NCBI RefSeq assembly: GCF_038235435.1
Contig: NZ_CP151275.1
Location: forward strand, 4,712,001 to 4,776,000
Source of the DNA: Niveibacterium sp. SC-1
Lineage (GTDB): Bacteria > Pseudomonadota > Gammaproteobacteria > Burkholderiales > Rhodocyclaceae
Length of the DNA stretch: 64,000 bases
Direction: 5' to 3'
Each line of letters begins with the position of its first letter. Positions within the stretch are counted from its first letter, which is position 1. Shown here one piece after another: positions 9,233 through 19,763 of this stretch. A model generated the notes under the pieces. That model made no database searches. It had not been told where the DNA came from and saw only the letters and a list, made by a program, of their open reading frames with translations. A program made the position numbers and the translations under genes.

Positions 9233-9242
9233 TAATCGATTA
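9233..9242. promoter_or_regulatory. LacI/GalR-type operator candidate
   Basis: The perfect 10-base palindrome TAATCGATTA, with a central CG, sits in AT-rich surroundings (AAGTTAATCGATTACTC) unusual for this GC-rich sequence. Symmetric sites with a central CG are typical of LacI-family repressors. It lies about 100 bases upstream of the MATE/oxidoreductase unit. No LacI-family gene is in the window. The rest of 9132-9422 shows no convincing gene, only a small GCGAAG/CTTCGC hairpin at 9203-9218. Confidence 0.4.
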
Positions 9243-9422
9243 CTCACGTCCTGACCGAAGCGGCGGGAAACAGCTCGGGAAATCGCCGGAAGACGCTCCG
9301 GCCAACGCAGGACGAGCGCGAAGCCTACGCCGCCGAACCGCGCCGGTAAAGGCCGGCGGCCCGATCAAAGTTGCTTTCCGAACAACGGCACGACTTGTCG
9401 GCAAGCAGGCCCCGCCACCGCA

Positions 9423-10319
9423 TCAAGGCCTGGACGCATCCTCGCGCAGGCGGATTTCCACCCGCCGCAGCTCGATTGCCATCTCCTTGAAATGCTCCGG
9501 CGCCTCCGCCGGCAGCGGATTGCGGAAGTTGCGCAAAACCTGCCCGGAACGCGTCTCCGGGTTGATGCGCAGACCCAGGACTTCATGCTCGGCGAAATCC
9601 GCCAGCGCGCGCGGCGTAGGCATCCAGTGCTGCTCGGTGTAGGTGCTCAGCGCGGCGATCGGCACGGTGATCCGCAGCCAGCGGTCCGCCTGGGTCGCCG
9701 GATCGATCTCGACGATGCGCGCCGCCGTGAAGGAGGGCGAGTCCTGCTCCTCGTAACCCGCTTCGAAGAGCGTCAGCCCCAGGTTGGCGCGACCGCCGTC
9801 CCAAGCCTCGCGCTGCGCGGCATCCAGCCAGGCCCCGTAGTCGGCGGCGAGGGTCTGTGTGTCGGGAATCGCGCTGTCCGCGCGGCGCAAGCGCAGCTCC
9901 AGCACCAGCGCGGCCACCTGGCCGAAACGCAGGCCCTGTCCGGCGAACTTCGGCTCCAGGCCGTTCACATGCTGACGGTCCCAGTCCGCATATTTCTTCA
10001 CCAGCACAGTCTCGAACACGGTGGCACCGTCGCAGTCCGGTTCGGGATGACGGCTTTCCGGTGCGACCGCGTAACGCGCCAGCGGCAGGCGCATCTCGGC
10101 GAGCTCCGGACTCCTGCCCGCGTGGCTCCAGCCGCTCAGGCGATCCGTGCGGTCATCGAAGAGGATGAGGGAAGGCGCAGCGGCCGGCGCTGGTGCCGGG
10201 CAGCCCGGCAGGATCTCGATGTGCGGCTTGTCGGGTTCGGCGGCCCAAGCCATGCCGGTGCTCCCCAAACCAACCAGGCACGCCACGCAGTACAGGCCGC
10301 GATGCCAGAGGGTATTCAT
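9423..10319 (-). CDS. secreted protein of unknown function
   Basis: A 298-residue protein started at the ATG at 10319, 10 bases after GGAGG. A signal peptide (HRGLYCVACLVGLGSTGMAWA) is evident. The mature part has alternating beta-like segments such as RWLRITVPIAAL and HEVLGLRINPETRSG, which in character resemble a jelly-roll carbohydrate-binding fold, but I do not recognise a family. Cys residues are few (one at the mature N-terminus, one in EPDCDG). It stands alone between gatB and the MATE unit. The domain guess is weak. Confidence 0.6.
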   Translation of the reverse strand: MNTLWHRGLYCVACLVGLGSTGMAWAAEPDKPHIEILPGCPAPAPAAAPSLILFDDRTDRLSGWSHAGRSPELAEMRLPLARYAVAPESRHPEPDCDGATVFETVLVKKYADWDRQHVNGLEPKFAGQGLRFGQVAALVLELRLRRADSAIPDTQTLAADYGAWLDAAQREAWDGGRANLGLTLFEAGYEEQDSPSFTAARIVEIDPATQADRWLRITVPIAALSTYTEQHWMPTPRALADFAEHEVLGLRINPETRSGQVLRNFRNPLPAEAPEHFKEMAIELRRVEIRLREDASRP

Positions 10320-10527
10320 CTTCGACGCCTCCATCCCCGGAAATGGAGGGCGAGTATCGATGGCCGCCGGTCGCGGAACCAGCGCCAGGATTGCTCAGAT
10401 CGGGCCTCGCCCGGCTTCGCGCACGGGTGGGGTCGCGAGAGAGGTTCCGGGCGTTTCTTGCGTGGGCCCGGAGTGCGGACCGAGGCGCGGCGACTTTTGC
10501 GCCTCGCCCCAGCGATGGCGCTTCAAA

Positions 10528-10546
10528 GCGGACGCGTCGCGTCCGC
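10528..10546. terminator. possible terminator hairpin after gatB
   Basis: A perfect 19-base inverted repeat, GCGGACGCG-T-CGCGTCCGC, lies 12 bases beyond the gatB stop. On the gatB strand it is followed by only three T residues, so it is at best a weak intrinsic terminator. Confidence 0.45.
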
Positions 10547-10557
10547 CGCCGCTTCAC

Positions 10558-12018
10558 TCAGCCGGCGAGCTTCTTCTTGAGCAGCTCGTTCACCTGCGCC
10601 GGCGAGGCCTTGCCCTTGCTGGCCTTCATCACCTGGCCGACCAGGGCGTTGAAGGCCTTCTCCTTGCCAGCGCGGAATTCCTCGACCGATTTCGGATTGG
10701 CAGCGAGCACTTCGTCGATGATCGGCTCGATCGCCGAGGCGTCGGTCACCTGCTTGAGGCCCTGGGCCTCGATGATCGCGTCGGCGTCCGTGCCTTCGCC
10801 GTTCCACAGGGCATCGAAGACCTTCTTGGCGATGGCGTTCGAGATCGTGTTGTCGCCGATGCGCTTGAGCAGGCCGGCAAGCTGGGCGGCGCTCACCGGC
10901 GAATCGGCGATATCGCGGTCTTCCTTGTTCAACCGCGCGGCCAGTTCGCCCATCACCCAGTTGGCGGCCGGCTTGGCCAGCGCTTCACCTGCGATCGCCA
11001 GCGTGTCCAGATAGAACTGTGCCGTCTCGCGGCTCGCGGTCAGCGTGGCGGCGTCATAGGCGGAAAGGCCGTACTGTTCGCGAAAGCGCGACTGCAGCGC
11101 CGTCGGCAGCTCCGGCATCTCGCCCTTCACCCGCGCGACCCAGTCGTCGGCTATCACCAGCGGCAGCAGGTCGGGGTCGGGGAAGTAGCGGTAGTCATGC
11201 GCGTCTTCCTTGGTGCGCATCGCGCGCGTCTCGCCGCTGTCCGGGTCGAAGAGCACGGTGGCCTGCACGATCTTGCCGCCGTCTTCCAGGGTTTCGATCT
11301 GGTAGGCGATCTCGGCCTCGATCGCTTCCTTGAGAAAACGGAAGCTGTTGAGGTTCTTCACCTCGCGGCGGGTGCCGAGTTTCTCGGTGCCCTTCTTGCG
11401 CACCGAGACGTTGGCGTCGCAGCGGAAGGAGCCTTCCTGCATGTTGCCGTCGGAGATGTCTATCCAGCGCACCAGGGCATGCAGGGCGCGGGCATAGGCC
11501 ACCGCTTCGTCGGAGGAGCGCATCACCGGCTCGGTGACGATCTCCAGCAAAGGCGTGCCGGCGCGGTTCAGGTCGATGCCCGACATGCCGTGGAAGTCCT
11601 CGTGCAGGGACTTGCCGGCGTCTTCTTCGAGGTGGGCACGCGTGAGCTCGACGACTTTTTCGTAGGCCTTGTCGCCCTCGCCCACCTGCACGGCGATCGT
11701 GCCACCCAGCACTACCGGCAGCTCGTACTGGCTGATCTGGTAGCCCTTGGGAAGGTCGGGGTAGAAGTAGTTCTTGCGCGCGAAGATGGACTTGGGCGCG
11801 ACCGTGGCGCCAATCGCGAGACCGAAGCGGATCGCGCGTTCCACCGCGCCGCGGTTGAGCACCGGCAGCACGCCCGGCAGCGCGATATCCACCGCGCTCG
11901 CCTGGGCATTGGCCTCGGCGCCGAAGGCCGTGGAACTCCCCGAAAAGATCTTGGATTGCGTGGACAGCTGGACATGCGTCTCCAGCCCGATCACCACTTC
12001 CCAGTCTGCTCTAGCCAT
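10558..12018 (-). CDS. gatB: aspartyl/glutamyl-tRNA amidotransferase subunit B
   Basis: The 486-residue GatB subunit of GatCAB, which activates Glu-tRNA(Gln) or Asp-tRNA(Asn) and amidates it with ammonia from GatA. Hallmarks: [24 protein letters not shown] near the N-terminus, [17 protein letters not shown], the cysteine-bearing [13 protein letters not shown], and a C-terminal YqeY-like tail domain ending [10 protein letters not shown]. The ATG at 12018 is used; an upstream extension adds non-family residues. It is separated by 160 bases from the lipoprotein gene upstream, so it may have its own promoter although it lies on the same strand as gatA and gatC. Confidence 0.97.
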   Translation of the reverse strand: MARADWEVVIGLETHVQLSTQSKIFSGSSTAFGAEANAQASAVDIALPGVLPVLNRGAVERAIRFGLAIGATVAPKSIFARKNYFYPDLPKGYQISQYELPVVLGGTIAVQVGEGDKAYEKVVELTRAHLEEDAGKSLHEDFHGMSGIDLNRAGTPLLEIVTEPVMRSSDEAVAYARALHALVRWIDISDGNMQEGSFRCDANVSVRKKGTEKLGTRREVKNLNSFRFLKEAIEAEIAYQIETLEDGGKIVQATVLFDPDSGETRAMRTKEDAHDYRYFPDPDLLPLVIADDWVARVKGEMPELPTALQSRFREQYGLSAYDAATLTASRETAQFYLDTLAIAGEALAKPAANWVMGELAARLNKEDRDIADSPVSAAQLAGLLKRIGDNTISNAIAKKVFDALWNGEGTDADAIIEAQGLKQVTDASAIEPIIDEVLAANPKSVEEFRAGKEKAFNALVGQVMKASKGKASPAQVNELLKKKLAG

Positions 12019-12178
12019 CTTGCATCGTCCCTTCAAGCGCACGCCGCATGGTCTGCAACGTAGCTGGATCACTGCAGAAACACGCTTGCCGCATCGGCGT
12101 CGCGCGCTCCGGTTTCATTGTCTTTACGGCTCTGCCGCCCGCAAGGCCGCAGCCTCGATCAGAAACTCCGTTGCAAGC

Positions 12179-12766
12179 TCAGTTACAACGATTCACCCGC
12201 CTGTCGTACAGGATGGGCAGGATGTAGTCCATGGCCGCCGCCGGCTTGCAGTAGTCCTCGCAGTCGCTGTAGGCCAGCGTCACCTTGGGTCCCTGCTCCC
12301 ACATCCGCAGGGTGCAGCGGCCGCTGTTGGCCCTGAGCTCCACATTGGGCAGGCGCTTTTGCTGCGTGAAGTCCGGCAACGCGAACTCGCACACGCCGCC
12401 TTTCGGCGTGGCCAGGCGTGCACGCAGGTAGGCGACACGGCCGTCGGCAACTTCCACATCCGCCTGCGCGGTCGAATGCCGTTCGTCATGGGACGCGCAG
12501 CGGAAGGCGACGTTCAGCGCATGCGCCTCCATCGGCTTCTTCGGGCGTCCCACGGCCGGCGCGGGCGGCGTCGGCGGCGAAGGCTTTGCGGGCGCCGGCG
12601 GAAGTGCCCGATCCGCGCCCTTGCCCGCGGGTGCGTGTTCAGCCGCCACCGGCGCACGCGCCGGTTCGAAGACCTCGTCCTGCCCTGCCGGCTCGCGCTT
12701 CTCCGGCCCGCCCGAACAGGCGGCCAAGGCCATCAGCGGCGCGAGCGCCAGGCCGCGCCGTCTCAT
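12179..12766 (-). CDS. putative lipoprotein of unknown function
   Basis: A 195-residue protein with a short signal and lipobox (LALAPLMALAACSGG, lipidated Cys at residue 17), a Pro/Ala-rich linker at about 25-75, and a globular C-terminal part with several cysteines (FRCASH, GGVCEF, SGRCTL, DCEDYCKP, NRCN) that could form disulfides in the periplasm. I do not recognise the family. Its ATG overlaps the stop of the LysE-type gene (ATGA), so the two are translationally coupled. Confidence 0.7.
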   Translation of the reverse strand: MRRRGLALAPLMALAACSGGPEKREPAGQDEVFEPARAPVAAEHAPAGKGADRALPPAPAKPSPPTPPAPAVGRPKKPMEAHALNVAFRCASHDERHSTAQADVEVADGRVAYLRARLATPKGGVCEFALPDFTQQKRLPNVELRANSGRCTLRMWEQGPKVTLAYSDCEDYCKPAAAMDYILPILYDRRVNRCN

Positions 12767-13395
12767 GCCACGCCCCGCTTGAAGCCGGCGAGCAGCAGGC
12801 CCACGGCGACAAAGACCCCGCCGAAGAAACGGTTGGTGGCGCGGATGTGCGCCGGATCGCGCAAGGCCTTGAGCACGCGCGAAGCCAGCAGCGTATAGCC
12901 GCTCATGACCACCGCATCGGTGAAGAACAGGGTGGCGGCGCAGATCGCGTACTGCGCCGCCTGGGGCTGTTGCAGGTCGATGAACTGCGGCAGCACCGCG
13001 AGCATGAAGACGATGCCCTTGGGATTGCTCGCGTTGACCAGGAAGCCACGCAGCACCAGCGCGGACCGCGAGGCCGGCCCCGCGTCGGCTTCTTCGGCCA
13101 CCGGCGGGCGCGGCTCGGCACGCCACTGCTGCACGCCCAGCCACACGAGATAGAGCACGCCCGCCCACTTGATCGCGTTGAAGGCGAGGTTCGAAGCCGC
13201 GAGCACCGCGCCCAGGCCTACCGCCACAACCAGCACGAGCAGCGCCACGCCCAGCTGCAGGCCGAAGATGTTCCAGGCGCCACGGCGAAAGCCATAGCGC
13301 AGCCCGGCTGTCATGCAGGACAGCGCGCCCGCCCCAGGCGACAGGCTGATCAGCCAGGATGCGGCAAAGAAGGCCAGCCAGGTGTGCAGGTTCAT
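12763..13395 (-). CDS. LysE family (RhtB-type) amino-acid exporter
   Basis: A 210-residue inner-membrane protein with about six hydrophobic helices. The family signature is visible at the N-terminus (FFAASWLISLSPGAGAL, the SPGP-like loop) and at LRGFLVNASNPKGIVFMLAVLPQF, the second conserved LysE loop. It should export amino acids or homoserine lactone-like compounds; the substrate is unknown. It begins 4 bases after gatA and overlaps the lipoprotein gene by 4 bases, so it is embedded in the gat transcription unit. Confidence 0.93.
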   Translation of the reverse strand: MNLHTWLAFFAASWLISLSPGAGALSCMTAGLRYGFRRGAWNIFGLQLGVALLVLVVAVGLGAVLAASNLAFNAIKWAGVLYLVWLGVQQWRAEPRPPVAEEADAGPASRSALVLRGFLVNASNPKGIVFMLAVLPQFIDLQQPQAAQYAICAATLFFTDAVVMSGYTLLASRVLKALRDPAHIRATNRFFGGVFVAVGLLLAGFKRGVA

Positions 13396-13399
13396 CGGC

Positions 13400-14872
13400 T
13401 TACAGCGCGGGGCTGCGGGTGTGCCAGTCAGTGGCCTGCTGGAAGCGGTGGGCGATGGCGAGCATGCGCGCTTCGTCGAAGTAGTTGCCGATCATCTGCA
13501 AGCCGACCGGCATGCCGCCCTCTCCGAAGCCGCAGGGCACGGACAGGGCGGGCAGGCCCGCGAGGTTCACCGACACGGTGTAGATGTCGGCGAGGTACAT
13601 CTGCACCGGATCGTCCGCCATCGCGCCCAGCTTCCAGGCCACGGTCGGCGCCGCCGGTCCGAGCAGCACATCGCATTGCGAGAGCGCGGCCTGGAAGTCG
13701 TCGGCGATCAGGCGGCGCAGCTGCAGCGCCTTGATGTAGTAGGCGTCGTAGTAGCCGTGCGAGAGCACGTAGGTGCCCACCATGATGCGACGCTGCACTT
13801 CGCGGCCGAAGCCTTCGGCGCGGCTCTTGCAGTACATCTCCATCAGGTCGCGGTACTGCGCGGCGCGGTGGCCGTAGCGCACGCCATCGAAACGGCTCAG
13901 GTTGGAGCTCGCCTCGGCCGGGGCGATCACGTAGTAGGCGGGAATCGCCAGCTCGGTCTTGGGCAGGCTCACCTCCACCCGCACCGCACCCAGCTTTTCC
14001 ATCTCGACGATCGCGGCCTCGATCGCGCTGCGTACGTCCTCGGCCAGGCCCTCGCCGAAGTATTCCCTGGGCACGCCCAGGCGCACGCCGGCGAGCGGAC
14101 GCGCCGGGTCGGCGGGCGCGCGACGCAGCTCGCGCAGGTAGTCCTCGGTCTCGCGCTGGGCGGAGGTCGAGTCCTTCTCGTCGAAGCCGGCGAAGGCGTT
14201 GAGCATCAGCGCGCAGTCCTCGGCGCTCTGCGCGAAGGGGCCGCCCTGATCGAGCGATGAGGCGTAGGCGATCATGCCCCAGCGGGACACCGCCCCGTAG
14301 GTCGGCTTGAGGCCCGTGACGCCGCAGAGCGAAGCGGGCTGCCGGATCGAGCCGCCGGTGTCGGTGCCGGTCACCGCGGGCGCCAAACGCGCCGCGACGG
14401 CCGCGGCCGAGCCGCCGGAAGAGCCGCCCGGCACCCGCGACACGTCCCACGGATTGCGCGTCGCGCCAAAGTAGGAGCTCTCGTTGGTCGAGCCCATCGC
14501 GAACTCGTCGCAGTTGGTCTTGCCCAGGATCACCGTACCGGCGGCCTTGAGTCGGCTCACCACGGTTGCGTCGTAGGGGCTGACGAAGTTCTCCAGCATC
14601 TTCGAGCCGCAGGTGGTCAGCAGCCCTTCGGTGCAGAAGAGATCCTTGTGGGCGATCGGCACCCCGGTGAGCACTCCACCCTGGCCCGCGGCGCGCGCCG
14701 CGTCGGCGGTGGCGGCCTGCGCCATCGCGCCCTCGGCATCCACCGTGATGAAGGCCTTGAGCTCGGGGTTCAGGCGCGCGATGCGGTCCAGGTAGGTGCG
14801 GGTCAGCTCCTGGCTGGAGATTTCGCCCGCCGCAAGGGCGGCGGCGATATGCGTCAGGCTGCGTTCGATCAT
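13400..14872 (-). CDS. gatA: aspartyl/glutamyl-tRNA amidotransferase subunit A
   Basis: The 490-residue amidase-signature subunit, which hydrolyses glutamine and delivers ammonia to GatB. The Ser-cisSer-Lys triad is complete: K76 (PIAHKDLF), S151 (GGSSGGS) and S175 ([10 protein letters not shown]). The GatA-specific [20 protein letters not shown] follows. It starts 19 bases downstream of gmhA. The length and motifs are normal for an active GatA. Confidence 0.97.
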   Translation of the reverse strand: MIERSLTHIAAALAAGEISSQELTRTYLDRIARLNPELKAFITVDAEGAMAQAATADAARAAGQGGVLTGVPIAHKDLFCTEGLLTTCGSKMLENFVSPYDATVVSRLKAAGTVILGKTNCDEFAMGSTNESSYFGATRNPWDVSRVPGGSSGGSAAAVAARLAPAVTGTDTGGSIRQPASLCGVTGLKPTYGAVSRWGMIAYASSLDQGGPFAQSAEDCALMLNAFAGFDEKDSTSAQRETEDYLRELRRAPADPARPLAGVRLGVPREYFGEGLAEDVRSAIEAAIVEMEKLGAVRVEVSLPKTELAIPAYYVIAPAEASSNLSRFDGVRYGHRAAQYRDLMEMYCKSRAEGFGREVQRRIMVGTYVLSHGYYDAYYIKALQLRRLIADDFQAALSQCDVLLGPAAPTVAWKLGAMADDPVQMYLADIYTVSVNLAGLPALSVPCGFGEGGMPVGLQMIGNYFDEARMLAIAHRFQQATDWHTRSPAL

Positions 14873-14891
14873 CGTGGTCCGGAGTGATGCG

Positions 14892-15473
14892 TCATGCGTA
14901 ACCCATGCCGCGCTCGACCAGGTCGATGAGCGTATGGATCACCTTGATGTGGATTTCCTGAATGCGGTCGGCATAGCCGAAGTGCGGCACGACGATCGCC
15001 ACGTCCGCCTCGCGGGCAAGCGCGCCGCCGTCCTTGCCGGTGAGCGCGATCACCTGCATGCCGCGTGCCTTGGCTTCCGCCACTGCGCGCAGCACGTTGG
15101 GCGACTTGCCGCTCGTGGAGATGCCCAGCAGCACGTCGCCCGCCTTGCCGAAGGCTTCGACATGGCGCGAGAAGATGTGGTCGAAGCCGTAGTCGTTGCC
15201 GACACAGGTGATGTGCGAGACATCCGAGACCGCCATCGCCGGCAGGCCGGGGCGGTTGTCGCGGTAACGGCCCGAGAGCTCTTCGGCGAAGTGCATGGCA
15301 TCGCAGTGCGAGCCGCCGTTGCCGCAGGAGATCACCTTGCCGCCGGACTTGAAGCACTGGACCAGCAGCTGGCCGGCGGCATCCACGGAGGCGAGGAAGG
15401 CCTCGTCCTGGGCCAGCTTGTTTACCAGGGCGGCGGCTTCGGCGAAGTGTTCGGCTACGCGTTGTTGGGTCAC
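14892..15473 (-). CDS. gmhA: phosphoheptose isomerase (sedoheptulose-7-phosphate isomerase)
   Basis: This 193-residue SIS-domain enzyme makes D-glycero-D-manno-heptose-7-phosphate for the LPS inner core. It aligns closely with E. coli GmhA: the strings [19 protein letters not shown] and [19 protein letters not shown] are nearly identical. The zinc-ligand residues H61, E65, Q172 and H180 fall at the same numbers as in the E. coli enzyme. It lies between the aldo/keto reductase gene (31 bases) and gatA (19 bases), an unexpected neighbourhood for an LPS gene. Confidence 0.94.
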   Translation of the reverse strand: MTQQRVAEHFAEAAALVNKLAQDEAFLASVDAAGQLLVQCFKSGGKVISCGNGGSHCDAMHFAEELSGRYRDNRPGLPAMAVSDVSHITCVGNDYGFDHIFSRHVEAFGKAGDVLLGISTSGKSPNVLRAVAEAKARGMQVIALTGKDGGALAREADVAIVVPHFGYADRIQEIHIKVIHTLIDLVERGMGYA

Positions 15474-15504
15474 GGTGGCACTCCTTTTCTGGAAAGCGCT
15501 CGAT

Positions 15505-16503
15505 TTACCAGAGCTGATGCACGCTGGGTTTGATGTAGCGCGTGTAGATCGCCTTCGCGCCCTCCATCTCGGCCGCCGTCAGCGCGCGCAGTTCGCTCGC
15601 CGCGATATTGGCTTCCAGCTGCTGCACGCGCGAGGCGCCCGGAATCACCGTCGACACCTCGGGGAACATCAGCACCCAGCGCAGCGCCCAGGCCGCGAGG
15701 CCCGGTTCGCCCGGGAAGAGCTTCTTGAGCTCCTCGACCGCGGCGAGGCCCTGTTCGTAATCGACGCCGGAGAAGGTCTCTCCCTTGTCGAAGGCCGCGC
15801 CCTGGCGGTTGAAGGTGCGATGGTCGCCCTCACCGAAGGCGGTCGACTTCGAATAGGTGCCGGTCAGCAGCCCGCTGGCGAGCGGCACGCGGACGACGAT
15901 GCCCACGTCGCGCGCCTTCGCCTCGGCGAAGAAGCGTTCGGCCGGGCGCATGCGGAACATGTTGAAGATGATCTGCACGCTGGTGACATTGGGGAATTCG
16001 ATCGCCTTGATCGCTTCTTCCACCTTCTCCACCGAGACGCCCAGGTTGAGGATCTTGCCCTCGGCCTTGAGCGTGTCGAAGAGCTCGAAGATCTCCGGAC
16101 GGTAGTAGACCTGCGTCGGCGGGCAGTGCAGCTGGATCAGGTCCAGCGCTTCCAGGCCGGAATTCTTCAGGCTGGTTTCCACATAGCCACGCAGGGCTTC
16201 GACGGTGTAGCCCTCGTTCACATGCGGGTTGATGAAGCGACCGCATTTGGTCGCCACCCGCACGCGCTCGCCGTGGCGCGACTTCACCCGGCGCACCACG
16301 CGGCCGACGGCAGCCTCGGAGGCGCGATCGCTGTACACGTCGGCGGTGTCGATGAAGTTCACCCCACGCTCGATCGCGGCCTCGATGATCGCCTCGGCGG
16401 TCTGGTCGTTGAAGGGTTCGCCCCAGCGGCCGCCGACCTGCCAGGTGCCCAGCGAGATGGCGGAGACCTCGAAACCGGTCTTTCCGAGCTTGCGATATTC
16501 CAT
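15505..16503 (-). CDS. aldo/keto reductase
   Basis: A 332-residue NADPH-dependent oxidoreductase with a TIM-barrel fold. The catalytic tetrad is present: D52 and Y57 ([14 protein letters not shown]), K86 (VATKCGRF) and H126 (IQLHCPP). The C-terminal half has the cofactor-binding region around [17 protein letters not shown]. The protein most resembles general aldehyde or sugar reductases of the YajO/YhdN type; the physiological substrate is unknown. It lies 58 bases after gatC and 31 before gmhA. Confidence 0.92.
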   Translation of the reverse strand: MEYRKLGKTGFEVSAISLGTWQVGGRWGEPFNDQTAEAIIEAAIERGVNFIDTADVYSDRASEAAVGRVVRRVKSRHGERVRVATKCGRFINPHVNEGYTVEALRGYVETSLKNSGLEALDLIQLHCPPTQVYYRPEIFELFDTLKAEGKILNLGVSVEKVEEAIKAIEFPNVTSVQIIFNMFRMRPAERFFAEAKARDVGIVVRVPLASGLLTGTYSKSTAFGEGDHRTFNRQGAAFDKGETFSGVDYEQGLAAVEELKKLFPGEPGLAAWALRWVLMFPEVSTVIPGASRVQQLEANIAASELRALTAAEMEGAKAIYTRYIKPSVHQLW

Positions 16504-16561
16504 GTTTGCCTCCTGGCGGCGGACGGTCGGAAGAATCTGGCGATATGCCGATGCGACGGGC

Positions 16562-16849
16562 TTACTCGATGACCTTGGGCACCAGGTAGAGGCCGGCTTC
16601 GGCCTGCGGCGCGGCGGCCTGGAAGGCTTCGCGGCGGTCGGACTCCGACACTTTGTCCTCGCGCAAGCGCTGGGCCACGTCCTGCGGGTGATAAAGCGGC
16701 TCGACGTCCGTGGTGTCGACCGCCTGCATGCGCTCGATCAGGCCGAAGATCCCGTTGAGCTTTTCCTGCGTGGCCGCGGCCTCCCCGGCGCCCAGCTCGA
16801 GCCGGGCAAGTTTGGCGATGCGTTCGACAGCTTCGATGGACAAGGACAT
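16562..16849 (-). CDS. gatC: aspartyl/glutamyl-tRNA amidotransferase subunit C
   Basis: A 95-residue GatC, the small subunit that stabilises the GatA-GatB complex. Family features: the start [38 protein letters not shown] in the middle, and LREDKVSES before the closing LYLVPKVIE. The ATG at 16849 is used; the frame remains open upstream without homology. It is the first gene of the gat locus and is divergent from mreB. Confidence 0.95.
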   Translation of the reverse strand: MSLSIEAVERIAKLARLELGAGEAAATQEKLNGIFGLIERMQAVDTTDVEPLYHPQDVAQRLREDKVSESDRREAFQAAAPQAEAGLYLVPKVIE

Positions 16850-18232
<1,383 letters not shown>

Positions 18233-18254
18233 GCACGCCTGCAACGGCTGTAAC

Positions 18255-18277
18255 GGCGGGGCACTCCGGGCCCCGCC
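18255..18277 (+). other. intercistronic hairpin between mreB and mreC
   Basis: The inverted repeat GGCGGGGC/GCCCCGCC with a 7-base loop lies in the 84-base gap between mreB and mreC. It lacks a T tract, so it is not a standard terminator. It could attenuate or process the transcript so that MreB is made in excess of MreC and MreD; that role is inference. Confidence 0.4.
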
Positions 18278-18316
18278 CGATGTCACAATCCGTCTCCCGC
18301 CCCAGACCCGTTCCGC

Positions 18317-19219
18317 ATGTCCGTTGCCGGCCACACGACGCCACCGATTTTCAAGCGCGGCCTGCCGCCGGCGGCCCGGCTGACCGTCTACCTGGCGCTG
18401 TCGACCGCCATGCTGGTCGCGGACCTGCGCTTCAACTACCTCGAGACCCTGCGCCAGGGCCTCTCGGTGCTCACCTATCCGCTGCAGATCGCGGCTTCCA
18501 CGCCGGCCGAATGGGCCAATCGCACGCTGGAGTACTTCTCTTCGCTCAATCGCCTGCGTGAGGAGAACGCCCGCCTCAACGCGAAGTCGCTGGAAGACGC
18601 CAAGCGCCTGCTCCGCCAGACCGGGCTGGAAGCCGAGAACAAGCAACTGCGCGAGCTGATGACGATGCGCGAGAAGACCCCGGTGCGCAGTATCGCCGCC
18701 GAGGTGATCTACACCGCCCGCGACCCCTTCGCGCGCCGCGTGGTGATCGACCGCGGCGCCCGCGACGGCATCGAGCCGGGCCTTCCGGTGATCGACGGCG
18801 TCGGCGTGGTCGGGCAGATCACGCGTACCTTTCCACTGCAGGCCGAGGTGACGCTCCTCACCGACCGCGAACAATCGATCCCGGTACGGGTCCAGCGCAG
18901 CGGCCTGCGCGCCGTGATGTTCGGCGCCGGCAACGGCCAGCTGGAGCTGCGTTACCTCGCCAGCAACGCCGACGTCGAGCCCGGCGACGTGATCGTGACC
19001 TCAGGCCTGGATGGCGTATATCTCGCGGACCTGCCGGTCGCGCGCGTGATCCGTGTCGAACGCGACGACGCCCGCGGCTTCGCGCGCTTCCTGTGCAAGC
19101 CGGAAGCCGGCATCGAGCGCAGCAGCGCGGTGCTCGTCCTGGGCCGCGCGCGCGCGGACATGCCCCAGCCCGAAGAGCCGCCCGCACCGCCGCCGCCCAC
19201 GCTTCACCGGAAACCCTGA
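18317..19219 (+). CDS. mreC: rod shape-determining protein MreC
   Basis: A 300-residue bitopic membrane protein. One N-terminal transmembrane helix (about residues 20-38) is followed by a coiled-coil (SSLNRLREENARLNAKSLED), and then the MreC beta-barrel core with ARDPFARRVVIDRGARDGIEPG and GVVGQITRTFPLQAEVTLLTD, its most conserved stretches. It ends in a proline-rich tail. In the elongasome it links MreB to PBP2 in the periplasm. It is followed directly by mreD. Confidence 0.96.
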   Translation: MSVAGHTTPPIFKRGLPPAARLTVYLALSTAMLVADLRFNYLETLRQGLSVLTYPLQIAASTPAEWANRTLEYFSSLNRLREENARLNAKSLEDAKRLLRQTGLEAENKQLRELMTMREKTPVRSIAAEVIYTARDPFARRVVIDRGARDGIEPGLPVIDGVGVVGQITRTFPLQAEVTLLTDREQSIPVRVQRSGLRAVMFGAGNGQLELRYLASNADVEPGDVIVTSGLDGVYLADLPVARVIRVERDDARGFARFLCKPEAGIERSSAVLVLGRARADMPQPEEPPAPPPPTLHRKP

Positions 19220-19220
19220 C

Positions 19221-19742
19221 ATGCAGACCACGCATCGCTCCAGCCGCATCCTGCTGCCCGTGCGCATGGCCTGGGTCTGGCTCACCCTGATCGCCGCGCT
19301 GACACTGGACTTCATCCCGACGCGCCAGCTCCCCGGCATCCCCGACTTCGTTGCTCTGGTGCTCGCTTTCTGGTGCGTGCGCGAATCGCTGCGCGTGAGT
19401 ACCGGCACAGCCTTCGTCCTCGGCGTGCTCATGGACATCGGGCACGGTTCGGCCATGGGCCAGCACGCGCTGGCCTATGTGTTGCTCGCCTATGTGTGCG
19501 GTGCGATGAGCCGTCGCCTGCTGTGGTTCCCGCCGGCGGCCCAGGCACTCCAGATGGTGCCGATCTTCTTCATGGCGCAGATCGTCATGGTGGTGGTCCG
19601 CCTCATGGCGGGCGCAGAATTCCCGGGCTGGGAGTACTTCTTCAGCACCTTCACCACGGCGATCGTCTGGTTCCCGGCGCACTTCATCCTGCTCCTGCCG
19701 CAGATGCAGCCGATCGAACGCGACGAGAACCGGCCGCTGTAA
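19221..19742 (+). CDS. mreD: rod shape-determining protein MreD
   Basis: A 173-residue integral membrane protein with five to six hydrophobic segments. Recognisable elements are LTLDFIPTRQLPGIPDFVALVLAFW near the N-terminus and FVLGVLMDIGHGSAMGQHALAYV, the conserved MreD core. The ATG at 19221 lies just after the mreC stop; a longer in-frame extension into mreC is not credible. It is part of the MreBCD-PBP2-RodA elongation complex. Confidence 0.95.
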   Translation: MQTTHRSSRILLPVRMAWVWLTLIAALTLDFIPTRQLPGIPDFVALVLAFWCVRESLRVSTGTAFVLGVLMDIGHGSAMGQHALAYVLLAYVCGAMSRRLLWFPPAAQALQMVPIFFMAQIVMVVVRLMAGAEFPGWEYFFSTFTTAIVWFPAHFILLLPQMQPIERDENRPL

Positions 19743-19763
19743 TCCGCCGCCGCGGCCCCGACG

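Noticed and set aside
10147..12063. A 638-codon frame antisense to gatB
   Set aside because: Composition artefact of a GC-rich gene; gatB is unambiguous on the other strand.
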